Source: JAACFF01 sp963701435 (lineage in GTDB: Bacteria; Chloroflexota; Anaerolineae; Promineifilales; Promineifilaceae). Taken from it: a stretch of 64,000 bases of DNA. The position numbers and the translations under genes are program-made. Shown here piece after piece: positions 49,774-59,652 of this stretch (its first letter is position 1; every line of letters begins with the position of its first letter). The notes beneath the pieces are model-generated. The model had not been told where the DNA came from. It searched no databases and saw only the letters and a program-made list of their open reading frames with translations. The DNA is taken from assembly GCA_963701435.1 (NCBI GenBank), contig CAVPAL010000006.1:1-64000 (forward strand). The letters run 5' to 3'.

Positions 49774-50556
49774 ATGCACTGGTTTATAGGCACAATGGGG
49801 TTCAGCTACAAGCAGTGGGTAGGTCCTTTTTATCCTGCCGGACTCAAATCGCGCCAATTCCTGGGCTATTATGCCGAGCGCTTTAATGCTCTGGAGATGG
49901 ATTCCACTTTTTACGCCACGCCAAGACAAAGTACGGTACAGCGCTGGACGGCCGTTACCCCGCCATCCTTCACCATTTGCCCCAAGCTACCGCGCCAAAT
50001 TACCCACGAACATCGCCTGATAGATGCCCGGACATTGTTGTTTGAGTTTTTGGACCAGATGCGCAGGCTGGGTCCTCGTCTGGGTCCTGTCTTGATTCAA
50101 CTCCCGCCGGATTTTTCCACGGCCGAATTTGCAGCCCTGCAAGCTTTTCTACCGCTGCTGCCTTCAGATTTGCGCTTTGCTGTCGAGTTCCGCCACCGTT
50201 CCTGGGCACAGCCTTCCACAGCCGAATACCTGCAAAATCACAATATTTGTCTGGCTGCCGCCGATTACATCCACATGCCCAAACAAATTACGCGCACGAC
50301 CGATTTCCTTTACCTCAGGTTTATCGGCCCACATGGGCAATTTCGCACAAAAGATCGTGAGATCGTCGATAAAACGCCGGTTCTTGAGAACTGGCGACGC
50401 CAGATTCAGCCCCTGCTTACGGAGGTAACGGCCGTTTTCGCCTTCTTCAACAATGATTTTGCCGGGTTCTCACCGGAAACATGCAACACATTTAAACGCA
50501 TTGTGGGAATCGAGCCGGGTGAGATACGGCCGTTGCAGCAAGGACGGCTCTTCTAA
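49774..50556 (+). CDS. DUF72 family protein (YecE-like)
   Basis: The 260-residue protein belongs to DUF72, a TIM-barrel family of unknown biochemical function. The typical start MHWFIGTMGFSYKQWVGPFY, then FNALEMDSTFYATP, FAVEFRHRSW and a C-terminal YLRFIGPHG segment are present. It follows ftsK by 28 bases on the same strand and may be cotranscribed. Two palindromes (50428, 50525). Confidence 0.9.
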   Translation: MHWFIGTMGFSYKQWVGPFYPAGLKSRQFLGYYAERFNALEMDSTFYATPRQSTVQRWTAVTPPSFTICPKLPRQITHEHRLIDARTLLFEFLDQMRRLGPRLGPVLIQLPPDFSTAEFAALQAFLPLLPSDLRFAVEFRHRSWAQPSTAEYLQNHNICLAAADYIHMPKQITRTTDFLYLRFIGPHGQFRTKDREIVDKTPVLENWRRQIQPLLTEVTAVFAFFNNDFAGFSPETCNTFKRIVGIEPGEIRPLQQGRLF

Positions 50557-50894
50557 TTTTTTCATCTTCCCAATAATCCTCACGACACTTAACTTTAATA
50601 ACTTTTTGCTATTTACCTGAGCTTCTAATTAACACTTTAGAGCCGTAAGAAACATAGTAATATCATCTTCCTATACTCCTTGAACCAATAGGTCAACACG
50701 CTTAGTAAGCGTCCGCAAATCATAATCAATGCTCTCAACTCACTCGTTGGCCGTTTACCAACTCACCTAAGCGTGAAAACCCAACCTGTTGATGAATGCT
50801 CACCAGATTGAATCTATTTCGGAGCAAGAAGCGCTATCTTCATCATAGTTTGTCTCCATCGCCAAAGTTAGCTCCTGCTTCCTTCCAATTAACC
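50557..50894. other. 338-bp intergenic region
   Basis: AT-rich gap between the DUF72 gene and the solute-binding protein. It holds one short palindrome, ACGCTTA-G-TAAGCGT at 50698-50712, a possible operator. No clear promoter pair or terminator is visible, and the one open frame here is only a 5' extension of the next gene. Confidence 0.4.
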
Positions 50895-52091
50895 ATGAAA
50901 CTACTCAAATATTTCTTGCTGATCGTGTTCCTGGGGTTTTTGACCGCCTGTGAGAGCAGTTCGAACAGCCAAGATGAACTCTCAGGAACATTACTTATCT
51001 GGCACACGTGGCCCGAACCGGACAGTGCCATATTAATTGAACTATTGAACAGTTTCATGGATGTAAATCCAGGCGTCAAAGTCGTCAGCGAATATGTGCC
51101 TGCCAACGAACTTAGGGATCGCTATCTTGAGCAGATTGACTCAGGTTTGGGGCCGGATGTCATGATCGGCGCCGATCTAAATCTAATTTCCGACCTGGCG
51201 AAAGCAGGGCACCTGGAAGACCTCAATATGTATAATCTCGAGGTGGAATCCCTGCTGCCTCAGGCGATAGACGCCTTGTATATTGAGGATGCTCTTTATG
51301 GCCTGCCCTTTGCCGTTAACACAAATGTCCTTTATTACAACAAAGAAATAATTAACCAGCCGCCAGCAACTCTGCTCGAATTACTTGAAGCCGCACAAGC
51401 GGGTCATCAGATCGGAATTCCCACTGATTTCAAGAACGCATATTGGGGCATTCGCGCATTTGGCGGCCATGTTCTTTCGCAAAACGGCGATATTGTCGTA
51501 GATGAGGGTTTCATTCGTTGGCTAAACTGGTTGCTGCATGCCAACGAACAATCAACCGTTATTCTAAACAACAATTATGACGATTTACGGCAATCTTTTC
51601 TTAATCACGAAATCGCCTTTTTAGTCGGTCAATCAATTGATCTCCCGCTGATACAGGAAACCATGACGCCAGAACTACTCGGCGTCGCCCTTTTGCCAGG
51701 CGTACAAGACCAGCCCGGTTCGCTGCTCAATTTAGAAGTTTTGACAATCAGCCGGGTTTCCGCCGAGGAAAAATTGGCAGTTAAGCTAATTGAATTCATG
51801 ACTAACCGTATCCACCAGCGTGTGCTTGCGCTAAGCGGGTTGGGACAAATTCCGGTCAACAGACATGTAATCATCGATTCGCGGCTGGCGCCCACTGCCG
51901 CAATATTGCGTGAACAAAGTGAATACGCCGTCATCATCCCTTTAGCGCATGTGCAGATAGAGGCCACGCTTAACGAAGCAGGCACAGATATATATACCCA
52001 AGTCTTAGCAGGTGTACTAACCCCGGAGGAAGCAGCCCGGCAGTTAAGCCGCCAGGCAAACAGTCAAAGACTGCTCCCCGATGATCAATAA
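50895..52091 (+). CDS. Extracellular solute-binding lipoprotein (ABC type)
   Basis: From ATG 50895 the product has about 398 residues and a lipobox in FLTACESS (Cys about 18). The upstream ATG at 50796 adds 33 residues without signal-peptide character. The fold pattern is that of sugar-type solute-binding proteins: GTLLIWHTWPEPDSAILIEL (about 30), GLGPDVMIGADLNLISDLAK (about 90) and GLPFAVNTNVLYYNKEI (about 135). No permease or ATPase gene is adjacent, so it is an orphan here. The next gene is an MscS-type channel. Confidence 0.85.
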   Translation: MKLLKYFLLIVFLGFLTACESSSNSQDELSGTLLIWHTWPEPDSAILIELLNSFMDVNPGVKVVSEYVPANELRDRYLEQIDSGLGPDVMIGADLNLISDLAKAGHLEDLNMYNLEVESLLPQAIDALYIEDALYGLPFAVNTNVLYYNKEIINQPPATLLELLEAAQAGHQIGIPTDFKNAYWGIRAFGGHVLSQNGDIVVDEGFIRWLNWLLHANEQSTVILNNNYDDLRQSFLNHEIAFLVGQSIDLPLIQETMTPELLGVALLPGVQDQPGSLLNLEVLTISRVSAEEKLAVKLIEFMTNRIHQRVLALSGLGQIPVNRHVIIDSRLAPTAAILREQSEYAVIIPLAHVQIEATLNEAGTDIYTQVLAGVLTPEEAARQLSRQANSQRLLPDDQ

Positions 52092-52139
52092 TTCTCTGTA
52101 AGGAACATTAATGAACAGCCAGCATTGTAGAGAAAACTT

Positions 52140-53492
52140 ATGGATTCAGACATCATCCCCCTGGAAAATGTTTATCATATTCTGCGCGTCTATCTGGCGC
52201 GTCTTGAAATTCAGGCGCAGCTTTTCGCAATTGTAATCGTTTTAGGAACGGCCGTTTTAGGCGCTTTCTTTATATGGAAATTGTTTTGGCAGCCGCTTTT
52301 CAATTTTATACATAAAACCGAACATGAACGCGCGAATAATTATTTGCGCTTTATCGTATCAATTCTGCAGGCCATCACTTTTCCGGTTCTTGGCTTAATC
52401 GGTTTATATATTGCGCGAAATTTTTTCGAAACGCGCGGCTGGCTGAATGGTTTGTTAGATACCTTCACCTGGGTTTTTGGGGTTATTTTCGCCTTCCAAA
52501 TCGTGATGGTAATCTTATATACTGTGGCCGATCCCGCTGTGGTACGACGTTATCATTACCGGCTCTTTATTCCCCTCTTGCTCGTTTTCTTTCTGTTTGA
52601 TTTTTTAGGCAATTTGACCGACCTGGGCGCTGTTGGGGGTATTGTCCTGACGACCGCTTTTAACAGCCCAATCACGATTGGCGCTATTTTTGTTGCAACG
52701 ATTGGACTTTACTTATGGACGGACACGTTGCAAAGTCTGGACGAGCTGTTACATACCATGATCTCCAAACATACGCGGCTGGATCCAGGCGGCACCAAAG
52801 CAGTCTTGACGCTGATACGCTACATTCTAATCATTCTAGGAATCGTATTCGCGTTGAACATGCTGCAATTAGATACGGCTACCGTAGCCGCAATTACAGG
52901 CGGCCTGGCAGTAGGGGTTGGATTCGGCTTACGCGAAATTCTGAGTAACTTCATCAGCGGCATCTATTTGCTGTTTGAACGCTCCCTGCACCCGGGCGAC
53001 GTAATTGAGATGGATGGCCAGCTTAGCGTTGTAGACAGCCTGAGCATTCGTTCAACCACCGTACGGACCCTTGATAATATTGAGCTAGTCATTCCTAATC
53101 AAAACTTTTTCACTTCCTCATTCAAAACATTCACCGGCTCCAGTAAAAAAGTGCGTGTACCAATCATGCTGCAAACAGATTGCAATATAAATCCCGCCGA
53201 GGTGATACAAGTTTTGGAAAATACCGCCTTGAACCATGAAAATGTTCTAAAGGAACCCGCCCCATCCGTATTTTTATTAAATTATGGGAATAATGTGGCT
53301 TCTTTCCAGTTAAATATCTGGCTTGCTGATCCTTTGTTGATGCCCAAAACGCAAAGTGACCTCAAGGTTATGCTGTGGGAAGCATTAAAAGAACACAATA
53401 TCGATCTGCCCTTCCCTGAAGTCGAGCTACATTTCCCGCCCAAAGTTCCTGTTGAACTGCGTCAACTTCATCCAGAGGGCGCCATTACCTGA
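52140..53492 (+). CDS. MscS-family mechanosensitive channel
   Basis: The 450-residue protein has several N-terminal membrane helices (about 20-200). The MscS pore helix and beta domain follow: ITGGLAVGVGFGLREILSNF (about 258-277, the pore helix with Gly/Ala spacing), ISGIYLLFERSLHPGDVIEM (about 278) and SIRSTTVRTLDNIELVIPNQ (about 308). The C-terminal alpha/beta domain ends near VELHFPPK. Members release solutes on osmotic downshift; the extra N-terminal helices are common in larger family members. It ends convergent with nuoN and shares a terminator with it. Confidence 0.93.
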   Translation: MDSDIIPLENVYHILRVYLARLEIQAQLFAIVIVLGTAVLGAFFIWKLFWQPLFNFIHKTEHERANNYLRFIVSILQAITFPVLGLIGLYIARNFFETRGWLNGLLDTFTWVFGVIFAFQIVMVILYTVADPAVVRRYHYRLFIPLLLVFFLFDFLGNLTDLGAVGGIVLTTAFNSPITIGAIFVATIGLYLWTDTLQSLDELLHTMISKHTRLDPGGTKAVLTLIRYILIILGIVFALNMLQLDTATVAAITGGLAVGVGFGLREILSNFISGIYLLFERSLHPGDVIEMDGQLSVVDSLSIRSTTVRTLDNIELVIPNQNFFTSSFKTFTGSSKKVRVPIMLQTDCNINPAEVIQVLENTALNHENVLKEPAPSVFLLNYGNNVASFQLNIWLADPLLMPKTQSDLKVMLWEALKEHNIDLPFPEVELHFPPKVPVELRQLHPEGAIT

Positions 53493-53514
53493 CCTAGGAT
53501 TCCCAGGCTGTAAA

Positions 53515-53545
53515 CAAACAGGTGGTTTACTTAACCACCTGCCAA
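53515..53545. terminator. Terminator between the MscS gene and nuoN
   Basis: CAGGTGGTT (53519-53527) pairs with AACCACCTG (53533-53541) around five bases. On the minus strand the hairpin begins inside the last codons of nuoN and is followed by TTTGTTT, so it ends the nuo transcript. It also faces the convergent channel gene. Confidence 0.75.
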
Positions 53546-55003
53546 TGTTTGTGCGGTTTGGATAACAGCATCATATGCAAAATTCAGGAACCAACCGGGC
53601 AAAATACCCAATAATAATGTTGTGAGCGCCGTGATGAAAACGGCCGTTCGCAGCGGCAAGCGGGGCGTAATTTCAGCGTCCCCATCATACATGTACATCA
53701 AAACCACCACGCGCAGGTAGTAAAAAGCGGATACCACACTGGCAATTACGGCCAGAATCACCAACCAGTTTAATCCCGCTTCTATGCCGACGCCAAAAAC
53801 ATAAAATTTACCGGTAAAACCGCCCGTGGGTGGAACACCCGTCAACGAGAGCATAAAATACGCCATCGCTAGCGCAAGCAGCGGGCTGTGTTTGGCCAGG
53901 CCCTTATAATCGTCCAGCATAACGCCGACGCCTTGTTCCTTCTCCATCGCAATTACAATTGCAAAAGCGCCTAAATTGGTGAACAAGTAAGCAAACATAT
54001 AAAACAAAGCCGCGCCTGTCGCCTGTTCGACTGTGGCGCTGGCGGCGACCGCAATCAGGATATAGCCAGCATGGGCAATACTGGAATAACCTAACAACCG
54101 TTTGATATTCTTTTGCAAAATAGCGGCCACATTACCAATAATCAAAGTCAAGGCAGCGAGTATTGTTATGGCCGGAACCCATGCCCCCCCCAATTCAGGC
54201 AGCGCAACAAGCAAAACTCGCAGCAGCGCAGCAAAACCAGCGACTTTGGCGCCCACGGACATGAAGGCAGTAACGGCCGTTGGCGAGCCTTCATATACAT
54301 CGGGCGTCCACATTTGAAAAGGAGCCGCCGCGATCTTAAAACCAAACCCAACCAGGAGCATAGCGGTCCCCGCCAACAGCAATCCATTAGCGGCATCTGC
54401 TGCTTCAAAAATGCCAGGAATAAAGGTGGTACCGGTTGCGCCATAAATAAACGCAATCCCAAACACAAAGACAGCCGACGAAAAAGCGCCCAGTAAAAAA
54501 TATTTCATGGCGGCTTCTTCCGACTCCGGCCGCGGCCAGGCCAGGCCAGCCATGATATAAAGCGGAATGGAGAGCAGTTCCAGGGCCAGGAATACCAGGA
54601 TCAGGTCATTGGCCATGCCCATCAGCATCATGCCGGCAAGAGAAAACAACATGAGCATGTAAAATTCAGGCCGGTCCAGCCCAGTACGTTTCAAAAAATT
54701 AACTGAAATCAAAACGGTCAACATGCCCGTTAGCAGGAAAATGACATTCAGAAAAGTAGCAAATCTGTCCGCCACCAACATTGGTCCGCCGCTGACCGGA
54801 GAAAATGTTGCGCCGGGGCGGTTCCATACTGAAACAACCTGTATAAAGGCTAGAACCAGCCCCAACATAGTGATCAGCGGCGCCCACTTCTTGACAAAAT
54901 CATTGGAGAACAGGTCAATGATCATCAACAGCAAACCTGTGGCAATCACGGTAACAAGCGGGGCAACTATGACGAAATCAATTGCAGGAATTTGGAACTC
55001 CAT
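53531..55003 (-). CDS. nuoN: NADH-quinone oxidoreductase subunit N
   Basis: The 490-residue protein is one of three antiporter-like proton-pumping subunits of complex I. Conserved segments: MLMLFSLAGMMLMGMANDLI (about 116-135), FLALELLSIPLYIMAGL with the key Glu, FFLLGAFSSAVFVFG-like segment, and LLGYSSIAHAGYILIAV (about 305, with Lys preceding). The last helix is GILPGWFLNFAYD. About 14 membrane helices are predicted. It lies on the nuo strand but is separated from nuoM by a phosphoesterase gene, a molybdopterin oxidoreductase gene and a terminator. Confidence 0.95.
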   Translation of the reverse strand: MEFQIPAIDFVIVAPLVTVIATGLLLMIIDLFSNDFVKKWAPLITMLGLVLAFIQVVSVWNRPGATFSPVSGGPMLVADRFATFLNVIFLLTGMLTVLISVNFLKRTGLDRPEFYMLMLFSLAGMMLMGMANDLILVFLALELLSIPLYIMAGLAWPRPESEEAAMKYFLLGAFSSAVFVFGIAFIYGATGTTFIPGIFEAADAANGLLLAGTAMLLVGFGFKIAAAPFQMWTPDVYEGSPTAVTAFMSVGAKVAGFAALLRVLLVALPELGGAWVPAITILAALTLIIGNVAAILQKNIKRLLGYSSIAHAGYILIAVAASATVEQATGAALFYMFAYLFTNLGAFAIVIAMEKEQGVGVMLDDYKGLAKHSPLLALAMAYFMLSLTGVPPTGGFTGKFYVFGVGIEAGLNWLVILAVIASVVSAFYYLRVVVLMYMYDGDAEITPRLPLRTAVFITALTTLLLGILPGWFLNFAYDAVIQTAQTLAGG

Positions 55004-55054
55004 ACTTTTTCCAGACCTTTCTATTCGATCAATTTTTCACAATATTACCACATT

Positions 55055-57151
55055 TCACGCATCCGGCATCTGTTCAGAGATGGGTCGAATCCAGACCTGA
55101 TTGCTGTGAAATGTACTTTGCCCGGCCATGTCACCAAGGGCATCAGAGGTGGTCCAATTAATGTTACGGCCGTTACCCAACCGGCTCCAGCGTCCTTTGG
55201 GAGAAGCAGCGACGCCGGGCCTGACTGCTTCTGTTACCACGGCGCGCAGTTCACACCAGCCACGGCCGTTTTCAACAATCACCTGCTCTCCATGCCGGAT
55301 ACCGCGTGCAGTTGCATCGGTTGGGTGAATCTCTACAAATGGCTCACCGGCGCGCTTTAATAACCCGGGCTGGTTAGCCAAACTGCTGGTGACAAAATAA
55401 TGGCCCGCCGCCGAAATCAGGGCCAGCGCCTCATTACTTGGAAAACGGCCGTTTTTCTGTTCGCCGCCACTGAATCCATCATCGGCGCGCGGCGTCCAGC
55501 CTGGCAGCGGATCAAGTCCCTGATCCGCCAGCGCCTGACAGTACAACTCAACCTTGCCGCTTGGAGTTGGGAAATGTCCATCGGCAAATGGCGTTTCTAG
55601 TGCAATTTGTAAAGGCAGCCAACCATTTTGGTGTATTTTTTCTACCGTTACGCCTTGCAGCAGTGGATTATTAACGGCCGTTGCTGCCAGAACCTCTGCA
55701 ATCACTTCTTCCGCAGACTGTTGCAGCCAGGGTTCCGTGAAACCCATCTCCGCTGCCAGCAGACGCATTACGTCCCAATTGCTTTTTGCTTCACCCAACG
55801 GCGGGATGGCCTGCTGGTTATATGCCAGGTTTATGTGTCCATATGGTTTATGCAGATCAGTTTGCTCCAGTTGAGACGTAGCCGGAAGCACGATGTCGGC
55901 ATAAACGGCCGTATCCGTCATAAACAGCTCATGCACCACCGTGAACAAATCCTCCCGCCGCAAGCCCGCAGCCACTTTGGCGGCGTTAGGCGCAATCGCG
56001 GCCGGATTGGAGCCAAACACATACAACGACATCACGGGTGGTTCAGTTACCTCGCCCAACAGCGCCGCTCCCAGGCGGTTCATATTGACAGAGCGCGCCG
56101 GTGGAGGAGATGCTTCCCAATGGTGAACGGCCGTTGCGTCCCAGGACAAATAACCGCTGGCGCTGTACATCAACCCACTGCCGCGCACGCCATACTGCCC
56201 GGTCATGGCCGGCAGAGCGCAAATCGCACGCACCGTCTGCCCACCGTTAAAATTGCGCTGTAAACCATCTGCTATTTTGATGATGCCCGGTTTTGCAGTT
56301 GCATATAGATGCGCCAGACGCTGGATGTCTGCTTGCGGCAGGCCGGTGATGGCAGCAACGCGTTCCGGCGGATAGTCCGCCAGGCGCTCACGCAGCTTTG
56401 ACCAACCAACCGTATGCGCCGCCAGCCAGGCTTCGTCCTGCCAACCTTCAGCCGTGATGATATGCGCCAGCCCGAGGGCCAAAACCCCATCAGTTCCCGG
56501 CTTGGGCGCCAGGTGCCAATCCGCATTTTTGGCTGTGCGCGTACGGCGCGGATCAATGACCACAATCTGACACCCGTGGCGCTGTGCGGCCACAAGATGG
56601 GGCATAAAATGGGGCGCGGTCGAGGCCGGATTGTGTCCCCAAATGATCACCAGCCGGCTGTGGGCTATGTCGGCATAAGGGGGCGAACGACGCGCGCCCA
56701 AGGTCTGGGTCACGGCGAATTCGGCCGCTGCGCCACAAATGGAACGCTGCAGGCGGCTGGCGCCCAATCGATTCCAAAAACGGGCGCTGGAAATCGTCAT
56801 TTGCACAAGGCCCAGCGTGCCGCTGTAGCTGTAAGGCAAAACAGCCGCCGCACCGTATTCAGCAATGATCCTGCGCCAGCGGCTGCCGATTTCATTCAGG
56901 GCGGTTTCCCAACTAATGCGCTCCCACCGGCCGCTGCCTTTGGGGCCGACGCGCCGCAGCGGGTGTAACAATCGGTCGGGATGATAAACATGGTCGAGAT
57001 ACGGCCGTACCTTGCCGCACAGCCATCCATTTGTGATCGGATGGTCGGGATTGGCGTAAAATTTAACGGCACGGCCGTTTTCCACCTCGGTAATCACGCC
57101 GCACGTATCGGGACAATCATGTGGGCAAACGCCCAAAATGTGTTGCGTCAT
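55055..57151 (-). CDS. Molybdopterin-containing oxidoreductase with N-terminal 4Fe-4S motif
   Basis: About 698 residues from ATG 57151 (GGAGG upstream); a TTG at 57178 is possible but adds nine unmatched residues. The Fe4S4 site is GVCPHDCPDTCGV with the fourth Cys in GWLCGK. Bis-MGD binding segments: ISWETALNEI, VIIWGHNPASTAPH (about 190), IDPRRTRTAKNADWHL (about 215), and the C-terminal MGD-contact domain (RHGEQVIVENGRG). The molybdenum ligand position near RLQRSICGAAAEF (about 155) cannot be assigned safely. The family includes formate dehydrogenase, polysulfide reductase and similar CISM enzymes. No electron-transfer subunit is adjacent other than nuoN and the phosphoesterase. Eight palindromes lie inside. 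Confidence 0.85.
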   Translation of the reverse strand: MTQHILGVCPHDCPDTCGVITEVENGRAVKFYANPDHPITNGWLCGKVRPYLDHVYHPDRLLHPLRRVGPKGSGRWERISWETALNEIGSRWRRIIAEYGAAAVLPYSYSGTLGLVQMTISSARFWNRLGASRLQRSICGAAAEFAVTQTLGARRSPPYADIAHSRLVIIWGHNPASTAPHFMPHLVAAQRHGCQIVVIDPRRTRTAKNADWHLAPKPGTDGVLALGLAHIITAEGWQDEAWLAAHTVGWSKLRERLADYPPERVAAITGLPQADIQRLAHLYATAKPGIIKIADGLQRNFNGGQTVRAICALPAMTGQYGVRGSGLMYSASGYLSWDATAVHHWEASPPPARSVNMNRLGAALLGEVTEPPVMSLYVFGSNPAAIAPNAAKVAAGLRREDLFTVVHELFMTDTAVYADIVLPATSQLEQTDLHKPYGHINLAYNQQAIPPLGEAKSNWDVMRLLAAEMGFTEPWLQQSAEEVIAEVLAATAVNNPLLQGVTVEKIHQNGWLPLQIALETPFADGHFPTPSGKVELYCQALADQGLDPLPGWTPRADDGFSGGEQKNGRFPSNEALALISAAGHYFVTSSLANQPGLLKRAGEPFVEIHPTDATARGIRHGEQVIVENGRGWCELRAVVTEAVRPGVAASPKGRWSRLGNGRNINWTTSDALGDMAGQSTFHSNQVWIRPISEQMPDA

Positions 57152-57174
57152 GAGGTCAACCTGCCTCCAAACCG

Positions 57175-57978
57175 TCAAACACGCGGAAATGTATGCTGCT
57201 GCACAATCATCTGCTCCGGCAGCAACTGCACAAAATTAAAGGCCGGGGGCGCATAAAAATCATAGCTGATCATTTCTTCGTCTGGCCAGGCGGAAAATTG
57301 CGAAAACGCGCTGCCAACCGCCACATACAAAACGCCGTCCCGCACCGTTTGCATTGAACGGTGAACATGTCCGGAAAAAACGCCGCGCAGACGTGACCCT
57401 GCAGCGCGAAATACCTGATGCAGTTCTTCGCCGTTTTGAATCAACATATTTTTGTCCATCCAGGGAGAATTCAACCGCACGGTTGGATAATGCACAAATA
57501 CCACCAGAGGAGGGCCTTCCGCCTGACATTCCTGCCGCGCAACTGCTAACTGCGCTTCAGACAGCAAACCTTGTGGATCAATTTCTGTTGGGCCACGCGC
57601 ATCTAACACAAGAAAGCGATATCCTTTGCATTCAAAGGTGTAAGAGAGGATATCGGAAACGGCCGTTAAATCCTCCCGCGGTCCCATCCTAAAATATTGT
57701 TTGATTTCGCGCGCGCTGTCGTGATTGCCGTTGACAAAATAAACGGGTGGCTGTAGGCCGGCAAAGGTCTCAGCCGCCAGTTGAAACGCTTTAGGATAAG
57801 GATCAGTTACCATATCACCGGTATGCATAACAAAGTCAGGCGTCACCGGCAAGTTGTTGATAATGTCAACCAGCCGCTGTGCACAAGGCAAGGCAATATG
57901 TCCGTGCCGACTGTAGCCGACCGCATTGCCAATATGTGTGTCACTGATGTGGACAAAACAAACTGTTTCAGAAGCCAT
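57175..57978 (-). CDS. Metallophosphoesterase (CpdA/Icc-like)
   Basis: From ATG 57978 the protein has about 267 residues and the calcineurin-like motifs in order: HISDTHIG (about 10-17), MHTGDMVTDPY (about 51), NGNHDSARE (about 82), VVFVHYPTV (about 160) and FSGHVHRSM (about 202). Members cleave cyclic nucleotides or other phosphodiesters. The ATG at 58041 would add 21 residues that fall in the terminator hairpin, so 57978 is preferred. It overlaps or touches the start of the molybdopterin gene, so the two form one unit. Confidence 0.9.
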   Translation of the reverse strand: MASETVCFVHISDTHIGNAVGYSRHGHIALPCAQRLVDIINNLPVTPDFVMHTGDMVTDPYPKAFQLAAETFAGLQPPVYFVNGNHDSAREIKQYFRMGPREDLTAVSDILSYTFECKGYRFLVLDARGPTEIDPQGLLSEAQLAVARQECQAEGPPLVVFVHYPTVRLNSPWMDKNMLIQNGEELHQVFRAAGSRLRGVFSGHVHRSMQTVRDGVLYVAVGSAFSQFSAWPDEEMISYDFYAPPAFNFVQLLPEQMIVQQHTFPRV

Positions 57979-58011
57979 GGAAAAGAAATACTCGTAAAGA
58001 AAATTTTTGAT

Positions 58012-58060
58012 AAAAATAGCGGCTTTGATTGAGCCAAACAACCAAAGCCGCTATTCTCTC
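58012..58060 (-). terminator. Rho-independent terminator after nuoM
   Basis: ATAGCGGCTTTG (58016-58027) pairs perfectly with CAAAGCCGCTAT (58043-58054) around a 15-base loop. On the minus strand the stem is followed by TTTTTATC. It sits between the nuoM stop and the phosphoesterase ATG, so the long nuo transcript probably ends here in part or in full. Confidence 0.85.
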
Positions 58061-58121
58061 GTTCAAATATCAAGCAAGTATAATCTATCGCCTCATCATT
58101 TCTACTGCATTGCCAACGATG

Positions 58122-59627
58122 TTACTGCATCGCCACTACAGACGCGCTGAGTTGGGAAACCAGTTCTGAAACTGACGTATCCATTAGCGCAAAATAACGT
58201 GACGGCGCAATACCAATCCAGAAAATGAAGACCAGGAAGGAAAGCATGATAACCAACTGCCCGGCCGACAAATCCCGCAGCTTTTCATTAGCTGCATTAG
58301 TCACCGGACCCATAAACACCCGTTGGAACATCCACAACAGGTAAACAGCCGCCAAAATGACGCCGGTAGTCGCAAAAGCCGTATAAATCCAGGCCGTAGA
58401 ACCCAACGAGGGGGCGCCCATCGAGCCTAACAGTATCGTAAACTCGCCCACGAACCCATTCAGGCCAGGCAATCCCATGCTGGACAGAACCACAATCAAC
58501 GATGTGATCGCATATACGGGCATGATTTTCCACAAACCACCATATTCAGACATCTCGCGCGTGTGACGCTGGGCATAAATAATGCCCACGATAAAGAACA
58601 AGGCGCCTGAACTAATGCCGTGGTTGAAACCCTGTAAAATAGCGCCCTGAATACCGGCATTATTCAACGAAAAAATACCCAACATAACAAACCCAAGATG
58701 GCTGATACTGGAATAAGCAACCAGTTTCTTGACGTCTTTTTGTCCAAACGCCACGACAGCGCCATAAATAATGCCAATGATAGCCAACACGGCGATAAAC
58801 GGCGCATAAAAGTAAGATGCTTCAGGGAAAAGAGGCAGGTTAAAACGGATAAACCCATAGGTTCCCATTTTCAGCAAAACACCGGCCAGAATAATCGACC
58901 CGGCCGTAGGCGCTTCAGTATGGGCGTCAGGCAGCCAGGAATGGAAGGGAAAGACCGGTACTTTGATGGCAAACGCCACGGCAAAACCGATAAAGAGCAG
59001 GTTTTGCACGTTGGCAAAGGTTTCTCGTCCGGCAACCAACTCCGGAACGGCAAATGTCTGATTGGTAACGCCCATATACAGAATCGCAATCAGCATGAGT
59101 AAAGAACCGGCCATGGTGTAGAGGAAAAATTTGATCGCCGCATAGACCCGCTTTTTGCCGCCCCACATGCCAATCAGAAAATACATCGGCACCAGCGTGA
59201 ATTCCCAAAAGACATAAAACAGGAATAAATCTTGGGCCATAAAAACACCCAACATACCCGTCAAGAGTAATAACATAAAAATGTAATACCCATTGACGTT
59301 TTCCTGAATATCTTTCCAGGATGAGGCAATTGCCAGCATGGCGATAAAGCCCGTGAGCAGTATAAAGAGTATACTCATACCATCCACAGCCATGAAATAT
59401 GAAATATTCCAGGCTGGAATCCAGTCTACACGGTCAACCAACTGCAATCCCGGCTGATTTTCGTTAAATGCTGATAAAATCACCAATGTACCGATAAAAG
59501 TCGCAATCGCCGTTATGTTGGCAATGAGTTTTACCCGCCTGTCGGTTTCCCATTTCAAGGGTTTCAGGAGCAAAATGGCCAGAACACCAAGCAGGGGTAA
59601 GAATGTGACAATCGTTAAAAGACCCAT
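58122..59627 (-). CDS. nuoM: NADH-quinone oxidoreductase subunit M
   Basis: From ATG 59627 (MGLLTIVTFLPLLGVLAILL) the product has about 501 residues; the longer frame to 59738 overlaps nuoL. It is an antiporter-like subunit of complex I. Conserved segments: LFYVFWEFTLVPMYFLIGMW with the key Glu (about 140), FPFHSWLPDAHTEAPTAGSI (about 222), KKLVAYSSISHLGFVMLGIF with Lys (about 290) and GLPGLNGFVGEFTILLG (about 395). About 14 membrane helices. No ACGGCCGT palindrome occurs. Confidence 0.95.
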   Translation of the reverse strand: MGLLTIVTFLPLLGVLAILLLKPLKWETDRRVKLIANITAIATFIGTLVILSAFNENQPGLQLVDRVDWIPAWNISYFMAVDGMSILFILLTGFIAMLAIASSWKDIQENVNGYYIFMLLLLTGMLGVFMAQDLFLFYVFWEFTLVPMYFLIGMWGGKKRVYAAIKFFLYTMAGSLLMLIAILYMGVTNQTFAVPELVAGRETFANVQNLLFIGFAVAFAIKVPVFPFHSWLPDAHTEAPTAGSIILAGVLLKMGTYGFIRFNLPLFPEASYFYAPFIAVLAIIGIIYGAVVAFGQKDVKKLVAYSSISHLGFVMLGIFSLNNAGIQGAILQGFNHGISSGALFFIVGIIYAQRHTREMSEYGGLWKIMPVYAITSLIVVLSSMGLPGLNGFVGEFTILLGSMGAPSLGSTAWIYTAFATTGVILAAVYLLWMFQRVFMGPVTNAANEKLRDLSAGQLVIMLSFLVFIFWIGIAPSRYFALMDTSVSELVSQLSASVVAMQ

Positions 59628-59652
59628 TTTCTCTCCAATGTCTCGTGAGTGT

